Shown: one piece after another, positions 1 through 8,779 of the stretch
How positions within the stretch are numbered: position 1 is the stretch's first letter
How the letters are laid out: every line of letters starts with the position of its first letter
Source: CAWGAJ01 sp963820545
GTDB taxonomy: Bacteria; Planctomycetota; Planctomycetia; Pirellulales; Thermoguttaceae
DNA: 64,000 nt
Assembly (NCBI GenBank): GCA_963820545.1
Contig: CAWGAJ010000002.1
Location: 930,001 to 994,000 of the forward strand
Direction of reading: 5' to 3'
Translations under genes and position numbers: made by a program
The notes under the pieces: generated by a model
Told to the model about the DNA's origin: nothing
The model's input: the letters and a program-made list of their open reading frames with translations, nothing else
Databases searched by the model: none

Positions 1-170
1 CGATATTGCCCTGGTTAACTCGTGCACACCGTCGATGATAATCCGCTTCCGCCTTTGCCGATGCCTGGCATTGCGCAGACGCACAGTGTCTTTCACGCAC
101 GGATTTTGTAGACTAGTGATGATCGACATAGCGAAATGATAAATGCTGAATACTGAATTACATACATAAA

Positions 171-189
171 CCGGGCACAAGTGCCCGGG
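171..189. repeat. REP-like hairpin (CCGGGCAC family)
   Basis: An 8-bp perfect stem, CCGGGCAC/GTGCCCGG, surrounds a 2-base loop. It lies just past the stop of the methyltransferase gene (minus strand) and could act as a weak terminator, but it lacks a long T run. Near-identical hairpins sit at 8719-8737 and, as a variant, at 36397-36425. I see no gene in 1-204: a frame open from base 2 to 139 on the plus strand has no recognisable protein features. Confidence 0.6.
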
Positions 190-204
190 ATAAACATTTT
201 ATTG

Positions 205-1164
205 TCAACTCTGCGCGAACCAACGGACGACTGTTCCGCTGGGCAATTCTCGGCCGGCGGCAGAACGGAGGATTAACGTCTTGGTGGTGATTGTGCCGGT
301 TTCGATCTCGGCAAAGTTTTCTTTTAGCATATCCGCAAGTCGTTCCGCATCGTAGCCGGGGGTATGACAGGTAAGGAGCACAAATCGGCACTGTCCGGCG
401 GTTAATTCATTACACAGACTCAGCAATCGCGGTAGATGTTTTGATAGCCGCCACACTTCGCCCCGACGCCCATGGCCGTAACTGGGCGGATCCAGGATCA
501 CGCCATCGTAGCGCCTGCCGCGGCGGAGTTCCCTTTTGACGAATTTCATCGCATCTTCGCTGATCCAGTGGATCGAGGCATCGGCCATGCCCGATAGTTC
601 CGCGTTACGGCGTGCCCAGGCCACGATGTTTTGTGCGGCATCGACATGCACCACTTCCGCACCTACCGCTGCCGCCGCTAAAGTGCTTCCGCCGGTATAA
701 GCGAATAAATTAAGGATTTTAAGTTTCCCGTCTTCCTCCTTTAGCCGGGTACTCTCTGGGTTGCCTTCCACCTTTTCAGTAGGCTGTAGGCTATAGGCTG
801 TAGGCTGTAGGTTTGAATCCTGAACCCTGAATCCTGAACCCTGAACCCTCGCGCCGATCCAGTCCCAGTTCTCGGCCTGTTCGGGAAACAGTCCCACGTG
901 CCCGAAGGGCGTGCGCTTCAATTCAAAACACAGTGGGCCATGCGAAATGTTCCAGCGATCGGGCAATTTCCGGCAGCAGATCCATTGGCCTTCTTGCTCA
1001 TTGACGCTTTCAAAACGGGCGTCGGCCTTGTGCCAGGCCGCAGGATCGGCGGGTACCATTTTATCCGCTGCCGGACACGGTCGGTCAAGCGTTATCGCCC
1101 CAAATCGTTCCAAACGCCGGCCGTTGCCGAAATCGATGAGTTGATATTGATCCGAGGTGGACAT
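205..1164 (-). CDS. Class I SAM-dependent methyltransferase, RlmI-like
   Basis: Likely an rRNA or other nucleic-acid methyltransferase of the RlmI/COG1092 type, 319 residues. The C-terminal half holds a Rossmann methyltransferase fold: the SAM-binding motif NLFAYTGGSTLAAA, the acidic loop VDAAQNIVAWARRNA, and DPPSYGHG, the usual (D/N)PP(Y/F/S) motif. The N-terminal part (LIDFGNGRRLERFG, later HGPLCFELKRTPFGHVGLFPEQ) matches the family's entry region. Between residues about 105 and 140 the frame runs through two 7-bp tandem-repeat arrays that encode RVQGSGFRVQDS and similar low-complexity sequence. Relatives would not be expected to have this insert, which lies just before the SAM motif, probably in a linker. 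The substrate is unknown. Confidence 0.8.
   Translation of the reverse strand: MSTSDQYQLIDFGNGRRLERFGAITLDRPCPAADKMVPADPAAWHKADARFESVNEQEGQWICCRKLPDRWNISHGPLCFELKRTPFGHVGLFPEQAENWDWIGARVQGSGFRVQDSNLQPTAYSLQPTEKVEGNPESTRLKEEDGKLKILNLFAYTGGSTLAAAAVGAEVVHVDAAQNIVAWARRNAELSGMADASIHWISEDAMKFVKRELRRGRRYDGVILDPPSYGHGRRGEVWRLSKHLPRLLSLCNELTAGQCRFVLLTCHTPGYDAERLADMLKENFAEIETGTITTKTLILRSAAGRELPSGTVVRWFAQS
781..848. repeat. Two adjacent heptamer tandem arrays inside a gene
   Basis: AGGCTGT is repeated four times (one copy AGGCTAT) at 781-808, followed by CCTGAAC-type heptamers at 819-846. Both have an exact 7-bp period. They lie in frame within the RlmI-like methyltransferase gene. Confidence 0.9.
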
Positions 1165-1175
1165 GTCGGTACAGC

Positions 1176-1517
1176 CTAATCGCCTACAATCTCAATCAAT
1201 CCTTCGATGATCCGATTTAATTCTTCGAGCGAAATGCGTCCGAGCTTTTTGCCGAGACGTTCGATAGCCAATGTTCGTATTTGATCGATTTTGATCCACG
1301 ATTGTTTGGGAAGTTTTGTGTTTTTTATTTCCATGCTGAGTGGAAATCCAGCCCGGGGTTCTTGGCTGGTTACGGACAGGGCGATGACCGTGCCCGAGCG
1401 TTCGTTAAACACATCGTGGCTGACGACGAGGACGGGTCTGAGGCCGCTCTGTTCGTGGCCGCGAGTAGGGCTGAGATCGGCCCAATAAATATCGCCTCTT
1501 AATATTCGGGCCATGAG
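1176..1517 (-). CDS. mazF: MazF/PemK-family toxin endoribonuclease
   Basis: A 113-residue protein starting MARILRGDIYWADLSPTRGHEQSG, the characteristic N-terminus of MazF/PemK toxins. Family features follow: RPVLVVSHDVFN, then GTVIALSVTSQ, then SWIKIDQIRTLAIERLGKKLG. Known members cleave mRNA and inhibit growth. The ATG at 1517 is chosen because the protein then begins at the family start and overlaps the antitoxin gene by 19 bases, the usual translational coupling. Length and motifs look intact. The specific cleavage sequence cannot be told from sequence. Confidence 0.9.
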   Translation of the reverse strand, partial: LMARILRGDIYWADLSPTRGHEQSGLRPVLVVSHDVFNERSGTVIALSVTSQEPRAGFPLSMEIKNTKLPKQSWIKIDQIRTLAIERLGKKLGRISLEELNRIIEGLIEIVGD

Positions 1518-1741
1518 GCAAGTTCTCCCGCCATGCCTTCTTCGGCCATGGCTTTTTCCACAACTGGGTCGAGTTTGGCGCACTCTTCAGCCAAACGCTT
1601 GCGACGCAGTCGAGAAATTTTTTCCGAAACCGATAATTGGATGGCTTGGCTACGGCTGGAAAAAACCCTTTTTTCGACAAGTTGGTCCAACTCTGCAAGC
1701 AAGTTTTGATCAATCGAAATGGCAACTTTGGCAGTAGACAT
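1499..1741 (-). CDS. Ribbon-helix-helix antitoxin partner of MazF
   Basis: An 80-residue protein directly upstream of mazF and overlapping it. The N-terminus (TAKVAISIDQNLLAELDQLV) is a ribbon-helix-helix DNA-binding motif, followed by a charged helix (RLRRKRLAEECAKLDP) and a C-terminal tail ending AGELASWPEY, which probably occupies the toxin. A strong ribosome binding site (GGAGG) precedes the ATG at 1741. As in other RHH-MazF pairs, the antitoxin likely represses its own operon. The pair looks intact. Confidence 0.88.
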   Translation of the reverse strand: MSTAKVAISIDQNLLAELDQLVEKRVFSSRSQAIQLSVSEKISRLRRKRLAEECAKLDPVVEKAMAEEGMAGELASWPEY

Positions 1742-1790
1742 AATATGCCTCCGGTATTACTATTTATCATACCGCATTTTTGCACTCTAG

Positions 1791-3803
1791 TCAATGTTGA
1801 TGAGTTTTGCGATGGGGACGATAACCGGCTGAGGATTTGGAAGGTCTTACTTTATTGGAAGATATTTTCGTTGTAGGATGCATCTTTGGCGGCTTTGTGG
1901 GAATCAGACACTCCGGCCCCGCGCCGATCAATTCGCTCCGGCCCGCTTCCATCAGGGCCGCGCGCACGTCGTCGTAATTCTCCGGCTTAAAGAATTGCAG
2001 CAGCGCCTTTTGCCAGCGCCGCTCCCGGCGCCCTTGGGCACATATACCGATTTGCCGCTCATCGGATCCAATCCGGTGTAATACATGCAGGTGGCGATGT
2101 CCATTGGGCCGGGAATGAAATCTTGAACCTTGTCGGGCTTCAGTCCATGCCGCTTTAAATACATTGCCAAACGGATCGTCGTCTGCAAATCGCCGCCCGG
2201 GTGACCGGCGATAAAATATGTCGACAGATATTGCTCCTTGCCCGCGGCGGCCGAAGCACGGCGAAACTCCTTGGCAAAGGACTCGAATTGGTCAATCGTG
2301 GGTTTTTTCATCAATTCCAGGACCTCGTCTTCGCTGTGTTCCGGGGCGACCTTTAGCATCCCGCCGGTATGATGCCGTGCCAGATGACTGATGTACGCCG
2401 CGCTCAGCCGCGCCAGATCCATGCGGACTCCCGAGGCCACGAACACCTGTTTTACGCCCTTTTCTTTGCGCGGCCTTCATCAGCCGGATTAACGGTCCGT
2501 GGTCTGTAACCAAAAGCGGACAGATCATAGGATGCAAGCAGCTTTGCCGCCGGCATTTTTCTCGAACTTCCGGTTGCGAGCAGTTCATCCGGTACGTATT
2601 GGCCGTCGGACCGCCCAGATCGCTGATAATGCCCTTGAAATCGGGATCCTCGGCCATGCAACGGATTTCGGCCAGGATCGACTTTTCGCTGCGGCTCTGG
2701 ATGATCTTTCCCTCGTGGGCGGTGATCGAGCAGAACGTGCACCCGCCGAAACACCCCCGCATAATCTGAACCGAGTCTTTCACCACTTCATAAGCGGGAA
2801 TCCGTGCGCTGCCGTAACTCGGATGCGGGCGCCGCGTAAAAGGCAATCCGTAAATCCGATCCATCTCTTCCTCATTTAGCGGCCAGGCCGGCGCATTGAC
2901 CACCACTGCCTCGCGCCCGTGATACTGCACCAGTCGCCGGGCATTATATGGATTGGTTTCGTGGTGGATCATCCGTGTCATTTCGGCAAAAGCGGCTTTG
3001 TCGGCGGAGACTTGTTCATAACTGGGAAGAATGATGGTGTCGGAAGGATGAAGGATGAAGGATGAAGGATGAGTAAGGGGACAGGGAATATTGGAATTCT
3101 GAGAGTCCTGAACCCTGAACCCTGAACCCTGTACCCTTTCCTCGCCCCGCGCTTCGCTGGCTCCCAGTCGATACGCCACGCCGCGGATATCGCGAAGTTC
3201 TGCAACCGTTTGTCCGGCGCGGAGACGTTTTACGATTTCCATTAGCGGCCGTTCGCCCATGCCGTAGACAATCAAATCGGCCTTGGCGTCGAGGATGATC
3301 GAGCGCCGCACCTTGTCGCTCCAATAATCGTAATGGGCGAGCCGTCGCAGGCTGGCTTCCACGCCGCCGGCAATGATGGGCACGCCCTTATAGGCTTCGC
3401 GCGCACGTTGGCAGTACGCCAGGGTGGCCCGATCCGGCCGCCGTCCAATTTTTCCGCCAGGGCTGTAGGCGTCGTCATTGCGCACCTTGCGATTGGCCGT
3501 GTAATGGTTGAGCATCGAATCCATGTTGCCCGCACTGACGGCAAAGCACAGTCGCGGACGTCCAAAAGTCTTCCAGGCCTGGCAGGAGTGCCAGTCGGGC
3601 TGGCTGAGAATGGCTACCCGATATCCTTCGCTCTCCAACAACCGGCCCAACAGCGCCATGGCAAAACTGGGGTGATCCACGTATGCGTCGCCGGTGACAA
3701 ACACTACGTCCACGGCATCCCATCCCCGGGCGGCAACCTCCTCGGCCGTCAAAGGCAAAGGTTGTACGGCGGATTTTATTTTCTTGGTGGGTTGTTTAGA
3801 CAT
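1791..3803 (-). CDS. YgiQ-family radical SAM protein (two frameshifts)
   Basis: A YgiQ (UPF0313) radical SAM protein of about 670 residues once two frameshifts are bridged. N-terminal features are DVVFVTGDAYVDHPSFAMALLG and a region ending in GVEASLRRLAHYDYW. The iron-sulfur motif is RGCFGGCTFCSI (CxxxCxxC). Then come CLHPMICPLLVTDHGPL, VASGVRMDLA, LKVAPEHSED and DFIPGPMDIATCMYYTG. The C-terminus (ALLQFFKPENYDDVR to PPKMHPTTK) is recovered only by shifting frame. Breaks are near 2470 (GCGCGC read as GCGC) and near 2028 (CCC read as CC). An in-frame insert of about 45 residues built from 7-bp repeats precedes IILPSYEQV. The gene is divergent from the GT9 gene at 3899. Its biochemical role is not established. 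Confidence 0.85.
3044..3134. repeat. Heptamer tandem arrays inside the ygiQ-like gene
   Basis: AAGGATG is repeated four times (3044-3071). CCTGAAC is repeated three times, followed by CCTGTAC (3107-3134). The segment between them resembles GGGGACA-type heptamers. All lie in frame inside the YgiQ-like gene. Confidence 0.9.
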
Positions 3804-3898
3804 GGAAGTATCTATTGAGGATTATTTGATAAATTCAGTATAATCGTCCATTAAGAATTTCCCAACAACCCCACGCTGTTGAAAAATATTTTGTACAA

Positions 3899-4952
3899 AT
3901 GATAACTCACTCGCCGCGAATCCTGATCGTTCGTCTCAGCGCCATCGGCGACGTGATCCAAGCCCTGCCCGTCGCCTGTGCGCTAAAAGAGCATTTCCCC
4001 CGGGCGTTTGTGGCCTGGCTGGTGGAGGAAAAAGCGGCAGCGCTGTTGCGCGAACATGAAGCCATCGACGAACTGATCGTCCTGCCCCGATATTGGCTGA
4101 AATTTCCCCTTACCTTGTGGCGCCTGCGCAGCGCTTGCGCGAGTTGCGCTTCGACGCGGCCTTGGAAGCCCAAGGATTGACCAAGTCGGCGATCGCGGCC
4201 TGGCTCTCGGGCGCGCCGCGGCGCATCGGTTTCGGCGATCCCTGGGGCCGGGAAATAAGCCGCTGGATCAATACCGAACTTGTTGAAGTAGCCGGCCTCC
4301 ACGTTGTTGAGCGCAACTTAAAACTTTTATGCCCGCTGGGCATCGACTCGCCGCGGGTCCGCTTCCAGGTGCCCGAGCAGCCCGCCGATCGTAAGACCGC
4401 CGAGCAAATCATTGGCCAATACAACTTGACTGGCGGATTTGCAATCATCAATCCCGGCGCGGGCTGGCCCTCCAAACTTTGGCCCAGCGATCGCTATGCC
4501 GCCGTGGCCGCACATCTGGGAAACGCTTGGAGCTTGCCCACGCTGGTCATCTGGGCCGGCGAGAAAGAGAAACAAATGGGCCAAAACATTGTCGCGGGCT
4601 CAAAAGGCCATGCCCAACTTGCGCCCCATACCACACTGACCGAGTTGGCCGCGCTGTGCGCCGAGCAAAAGTGTTTATCGGTTCCGACACCGGACCGTTG
4701 CACCTGGCCGCGGCCGTGGGCACGCCCTGCGTGGGACTTTACGGTCCCTGGCCGGCCGCAATCCATGGCCCTTATGGCCCGCAACATGTTGCCCTGCAAA
4801 AGGCCTTTTTCCATGGCCCTACGCACAAACGGCGCCAAGCCTCGGGCCAATTCATGCAAGCCATCACTATTGAAGACGTTTGCCTTGCCTGCGACGGCAT
4901 TCTCCGCTCGCTCTTTAATCAAAGCAGTGATTCGCGCCTGCAAAACAAATGA
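3899..4952 (+). CDS. Family-9 glycosyltransferase, heptosyltransferase-like (two frameshifts)
   Basis: A lipopolysaccharide heptosyltransferase (GT9, WaaF/WaaC/RfaF-like) of about 350 residues after joining three frames. It begins PRILIVRLSAIGDVIQALPVACALK, the family's N-terminal nucleotide-fold signature. The middle carries AAWLSGAPRRIGF and INPGAGWPSKLWPSDRYAAVA. The C-terminal part carries FIGSDTGPLHLAAAVGTP, the conserved donor-binding motif. Breaks are near 4126 (CTGGCG read as CTGCG) and near 4660 (one C lost). Since every domain is preserved, sequence error is likelier than decay. It probably adds heptose or a related sugar to a lipid core. The DUF4254 gene faces it with a 4-bp gap. 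Confidence 0.85.
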
Positions 4953-4956
4953 TTTT

Positions 4957-5562
4957 TTACGCCGCCGGGCGTTTTGCGGCATTGTAGAGATACGGATTCA
5001 TGTCCGGATCGTTGTACATCTTGAACTGCCGGTACACTTTCATGCATTTCCAGCCGGTGAAGACGTCGTCCAACAGATCCTGCATGCTGTGACACAGGTC
5101 GCGGTGCTGCTCGTAAAGAATTTCCAGGCGGCTTTTGGCCTTGCCAATGTGCTCTTCCGAGGCATCGGTGCGGAAGGCCTGCTCTTCCATGTGATAGATC
5201 CTTAGCGCCAGAATCGAAAGCCGATCGATCGCGCTGCCGGGCGTTTCGCTGTTCAGCCGGGCATCCTGCTGAGGTTTGACGCGGCAATTGTTCAATTCCT
5301 CGATCAGCCAATCGTCCAATTGTTCGATCAAGTCGTTGCGCTGCTGGTTCAGCTTGTCGATGCGGCGTTTCACCTGGGCCAGATCGCTATCGCTGACATC
5401 CGGGCTGCGGGCAATGTCTTCCTGGTGCCAGAGTTTGAAATTCTGTTGATGCTGCCGGCAAACGATCCGCAACAAACCCTCGTATTGATTATCAATCTGT
5501 TGTTGATGCCACTGTTGCACGGTTGTGGCATGCAGCTCGGTTATCAAGCGAACGTCGATCAT
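4957..5562 (-). CDS. DUF4254 domain protein
   Basis: A 201-residue protein of the DUF4254 family. Conserved stretches are WHQEDIARSPDVSDSDLAQVKR, NQQRNDLIEQLD, LNSETPGSAIDRLSILALRIYHM and VYRQFKMYNDPDMNPYLY. The protein is largely helical with no membrane segment or signal peptide. The ATG at 5562 is preferred over one 43 codons upstream: AGAGGAA lies just before it and family homology begins at MIDVRLITELH. It sits tail-to-tail with the heptosyltransferase-like gene, an association I recall for the family, which hints at a role in lipid or sugar chemistry. Its function is unknown. Confidence 0.8.
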   Translation of the reverse strand: MIDVRLITELHATTVQQWHQQQIDNQYEGLLRIVCRQHQQNFKLWHQEDIARSPDVSDSDLAQVKRRIDKLNQQRNDLIEQLDDWLIEELNNCRVKPQQDARLNSETPGSAIDRLSILALRIYHMEEQAFRTDASEEHIGKAKSRLEILYEQHRDLCHSMQDLLDDVFTGWKCMKVYRQFKMYNDPDMNPYLYNAAKRPAA

Positions 5563-5928
5563 GTCTGGAAATTCCTCTGTATGCAGTTCAAAGGGAGCAT
5601 TGCTTAAAAACAGCCGCCGTAAGGGCAGCCCATAAACCGCAGAAAGATAGCGAATCTTGTGATCTACGGCAACATGAAAGCACAGAAACACTTTATTTGG
5701 CTTGTGAACCCCCCAACAGAGTATATAAATTGTCGAAAACCTTGTGTTTCTGCGATTGTTGGGCGAAGCAATGCGATTTGTTTACAAAAAACCGTTCTTC
5801 CAGCCACCTTTTGGTCCGGGCGGATTGTCATAACCTTGAGATTGATTTATTTCATACACCCTGGTAGTAAATAGGCGAAAGGACCAACTCGACCTGCTGG
5901 ATGGCCAAATACAATCAAAGGATTAGTC

Positions 5929-6822
5929 ATGCATCCGCCTGGCTCGCTACTGTCCAAGACGATTTGTGGGATTGTGGGCGGCGTGTTCGATCTCACCCGG
6001 CCGGCCTTTCCCAGCGTGGTTCGCATTGAAACCACCAATGCCTGCAACGCCCGTTGCACCATCTGTCCGCGGAGCACGATACGCCGGCCCATTACCCGCA
6101 TGGACGACAGTCTTTATGTTGGTCTCATTGATCAGTGCGCTTTGTCGGATTGCCGGGAAATCCACCTCCACAATTTCGGCGAGCCGCTCATGGACAAGCA
6201 TTTGGAAGATCGCATCAGTTATGCAAAAGGCAAGGGGATCCGAAAGGTAAAGATATTTTCCAACGGTTCCTTGTTGGATCGCGATCGGGCAAAAGGATTG
6301 ATCGGCGCGGGATTGGATGAGATAAAAATCAGCATCGACGGCGCCACCAAGGAAGAATTTGAACGCATTCGCGTGCCCCTGAAATTTGATACGGTAATCC
6401 AAAACGTCATCGATCTGGTCGCCGTGCGCAATGCCGCCCGTTCCCGCCTGAAAGTGCTGGTCACCTGTTGCAGCACCTCCGATAAACAGGCGACCATGCA
6501 GCCCTTGGAAGATATTGTCGACGGCTTCTTTTTCAGTAAAATTCATAATTGGGGAAACGGCGTGCAAACCAACGGCCGCGGCCGGGTGCGCAAACCTTGT
6601 TCCCGGCTGTGGAGAAACCTGACCGTGCTTGCCGGCGGAGAGGTGGCGCTGTGTTGCCTGGATTATGACGGGCAGTATTTATTGGGCCGGATCGATGAGA
6701 ATACCTCGCTTCGCGATATCTGGAACAATTCCGCGTACCGGCAAGTGCGCTTATGGCACAAACAAGGACGGCAAACCCAAATTCCCCTTTGTGCAAACTG
6801 CACTAAATCGTTGTTATTCTAA
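5929..6822 (+). CDS. Radical SAM/SPASM domain protein
   Basis: A 297-residue radical SAM enzyme. The 4Fe-4S motif is ETTNACNARCTIC (CxxxCxxC, residues about 38-45), followed by EIHLHNFGEPLMD and KISIDGATKEEFERIR, typical of the Elp3/MoaA-like barrel. A C-terminal SPASM-like auxiliary cluster region carries further cysteines (CSRLW, CCLDYDGQ, LCANC). SPASM proteins modify peptides, or in other subfamilies act on sugars or lipids. No precursor peptide gene is visible next to it, so the substrate is open. It stands alone between repeat-rich gaps. Confidence 0.8.
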   Translation: MHPPGSLLSKTICGIVGGVFDLTRPAFPSVVRIETTNACNARCTICPRSTIRRPITRMDDSLYVGLIDQCALSDCREIHLHNFGEPLMDKHLEDRISYAKGKGIRKVKIFSNGSLLDRDRAKGLIGAGLDEIKISIDGATKEEFERIRVPLKFDTVIQNVIDLVAVRNAARSRLKVLVTCCSTSDKQATMQPLEDIVDGFFFSKIHNWGNGVQTNGRGRVRKPCSRLWRNLTVLAGGEVALCCLDYDGQYLLGRIDENTSLRDIWNNSAYRQVRLWHKQGRQTQIPLCANCTKSLLF

Positions 6823-6838
6823 GTTTCTATCCTTAAAG

Positions 6839-6893
6839 TCCCCTCTCCGGGCACCACGCAGTGGTCGGGGAGAGGGTTAGGGTGAGGGCATTT
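6839..6893. repeat. CCCTCTCC...GGAGAGGG dispersed hairpin repeat
   Basis: CCCTCTCC and GGAGAGGG arms flank a loop that itself contains ACCACGCAGTGGT. TTAGGGTGAGGGCA follows. A second copy with the same tail lies at 45740-45777. It is downstream of the radical SAM gene and may double as a terminator. Confidence 0.75.
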
Positions 6894-7049
6894 AAGTTAT
6901 TGTAATTATTTCTGAGAATGGTTCTCGGATAGATCCTAAGTTTTACATGACATCGCCAAACCACTGCTTCGCCGCTTCGATTATGGGGGAGACGAGCATC
7001 AAGACCCAATCGACCCCTGCCAAAGCCGGACTACTTTCCGGTCAAGAGA

Positions 7050-8012
7050 TTGTTTCTTGCAGGAATTATCGTCCTGGCATGTGTCGTGCTGGCGGGTATG
7101 GCGCTATTTACCTACCGCGGCGCCGATGGCAGCCCGCCGGCCGCCGTCTCCGCATTGCGTTTGGAGGATATTCCTTTTAACGGCGCCCGGGCGTATGAGT
7201 ATCTCAAGCAATTGTGCGCCCTGGGTCCGCGGCCAAGCGGATCCGCGGCCATGGAAGCCCAACAAAAACTGCTTGCCGAGCATTTTAAAAAACTAGGCGG
7301 CGACGTGGAGTTTCAACGATTCCAGGTGCCTCATCCCCTGGACAACTCGCCCGTGCCGATGGCCAATATTATTGTCCATTGGCGTCCGGAGCTGAGCGAA
7401 CGCGTCCTCATCTGCGCCCATTACGACACCTTGCCTTTTCCCCTCCTCGATCGGCGCGATCCGCGCGGCGTATTTTTGGGGGCCAACGACAATGCCGGCG
7501 GGGTGGCGTTGCTCATGGAATTGGCCCGCGATATCCCCAACCTCGACGGCAGGTTCGGCATCGACTTCCTCCTGCTCGACGGCGAAGAATTCATCTTCTC
7601 TCGGCAAGATCGTTTATTTCTCGGCGCGGAATATTTTGCCCGGCAATATGTCAACCAGCCGCCCAAATACCGCTATCGCTGGGCCGTGCTTTTAGACATG
7701 ATCAGTGACAAGGACTTACAGATTTATCAAGAGCGGAATAGTTTAAGATGGGAGGATACGCGGCCGTTGGTCGAGGTCATTTGGGCGACCGCGGCCCGCT
7801 TGGGCGTTCGCGAGTTCATTCCTCGCCCAGGACACGACGTCCAAGACGATCATATAATGCTGCACAATATAGGTGGTATTTCCTGTATTGACGTGATTGA
7901 CTTCGACTATCCCCCCTGGCATACCCAAGCCGATACTCCCGACCAATGCTCCCCCCTCAGCCTGGCCAAAGTCGGCTGGGTCTTAAGCCAGTGGTTGAAA
8001 ACCGCAAAGTAA
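7050..8012 (+). CDS. M28-family zinc peptidase, glutaminyl-cyclotransferase-like
   Basis: A secreted or membrane-anchored M28 metallopeptidase homologue of about 320 residues, closest in outline to glutaminyl-peptide cyclotransferases. A hydrophobic N-terminal segment (LAGIIVLACVVLAGMALF) is followed by zinc-site motifs in family order: ICAHYDT (His), LGANDNAGG (Asp), LLDGEEF (Glu), VLLDMISD (Asp) and PPWHTQADT (His). The start is uncertain. TTG at 7050 opens this frame directly before the hydrophobic segment, while an ATG at 6984 is in another frame, so a small indel near 7040 is possible. It could form pyroglutamate on exported proteins or act as an aminopeptidase. Confidence 0.8.
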   Translation: MFLAGIIVLACVVLAGMALFTYRGADGSPPAAVSALRLEDIPFNGARAYEYLKQLCALGPRPSGSAAMEAQQKLLAEHFKKLGGDVEFQRFQVPHPLDNSPVPMANIIVHWRPELSERVLICAHYDTLPFPLLDRRDPRGVFLGANDNAGGVALLMELARDIPNLDGRFGIDFLLLDGEEFIFSRQDRLFLGAEYFARQYVNQPPKYRYRWAVLLDMISDKDLQIYQERNSLRWEDTRPLVEVIWATAARLGVREFIPRPGHDVQDDHIMLHNIGGISCIDVIDFDYPPWHTQADTPDQCSPLSLAKVGWVLSQWLKTAK

Positions 8013-8040
8013 CAAGATAAAAAGGATAAAGCATGATTTC

Positions 8041-8147
8041 AGAATAATGAATGCTGAAATTATGAATGCTGAATACAAAAACTGTGAACTGTGAACTGTA
8101 AACTTCCCCCAACCGCTTGCGGTTTCGCACTAACCACTCTCCCCTAA
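8041..8147. repeat. Composite interspersed repeat, copy 1
   Basis: A block made of ATGAATGCTGAA units, ACTGTGA/ACTGTAA heptamers, the hairpin CCGCTTGCGG and a TAACCACT tail. The same order of parts recurs at 11993-12118. It fills the gap between the M28 peptidase and the next membrane protein and leaves little room for a normal ribosome binding site. Confidence 0.85.
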
Positions 8148-8151
8148 AAAA

Positions 8152-8637
8152 ATGGACATTTGGTCCACTTTACTAATATCGCTTTTGTTATTATTGGCCG
8201 CCGGGGCGTTGATGTATTTGCATGTCCGCAGTTGGCGCCGGGCACAACAGGCCGATTATTCGCCCAACGAAATGGACTTCTATCGGCGTCAATTTCGCCG
8301 TCGCATGCAAACCAGTGCCATGTTGGGCTGCTTGGCGGTGATCATCTTGGCCGGCGAGTTCCTTACCCGCTGGATGCATTCGCAACTTTTTTTTGCCTTA
8401 TATTGGGCAGCGACCCTGTTACTGGTGCTTTGGGTGGTTTTATTGGCCGCTGTCGACATCTGGGCAACCCAATATCATTTCAATCAACTTAGGCAAAAAT
8501 GCCTCATTGAGCAGGCCAAACTTCATGCCGAAATCCGCCGCGTCCAAGCCGTGCGCGGAAACGGCAAACCGCTCAAGAAAAAACAAACACAGAGGGTTCA
8601 TTGGACGGTGGACAATAAAAAAGTAGATAGTAAATAG
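8152..8637 (+). CDS. Small membrane protein of unknown function
   Basis: A 161-residue protein with an N-terminal membrane helix (LLISLLLLLAAGALMYL), a basic cytosolic loop, two further hydrophobic segments (AMLGCLAVIILAGEFL and FFALYWAATLLLVLWVVLLAAVDIW), then a charged, probably helical, lysine-rich tail. I recognise no family. The same-strand membrane protein at 8780 may be related in function, but 140 bases of repeats separate them. The last codons and stop run into a TAGTAGA/TAGTAAA heptamer array, so the C-terminal residues (NKKVDSK) are partly repeat-encoded. Confidence 0.65.
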   Translation: MDIWSTLLISLLLLLAAGALMYLHVRSWRRAQQADYSPNEMDFYRRQFRRRMQTSAMLGCLAVIILAGEFLTRWMHSQLFFALYWAATLLLVLWVVLLAAVDIWATQYHFNQLRQKCLIEQAKLHAEIRRVQAVRGNGKPLKKKQTQRVHWTVDNKKVDSK

Positions 8638-8649
8638 TAGATAGTAAAT
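8623..8649. repeat. TAGTAGA/TAGTAAA heptamer array
   Basis: Four tandem 7-bp units overlap the stop codon of the 8152-8637 gene. A related array, read on the other strand, lies at 9518-9544. Confidence 0.85.
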
Positions 8650-8650
8650 T

Positions 8651-8739
8651 GTTTAGCCGCGAGCCGGAGGCGAGCGTGTATTTAGCCCCGGCACATGTAC
8701 CGGGAAAATATTGTTTAGCCCGGGCACTTGTGCCCGGTT
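8651..8739. repeat. Cluster of TTTAGCC-hairpin REP-like units
   Basis: Three successive units each begin TTTAGCC. The third is a perfect palindrome, CCGGGCAC/GTGCCCGG with a TT loop (8719-8737); the second is CCCGGCACATGTACCGGG. They belong to the same family as the hairpins at 171-189 and 36397-36425. Confidence 0.75.
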
Positions 8740-8779
8740 TGGAAAATTTGGTTTCCTGTCTGTCTGCAGAGCAACAGCG

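Noticed and set aside
781..848. Reading the heptamer array as a CRISPR array
   Set aside because: Units are 7 bp with no spacers and no cas genes are nearby.
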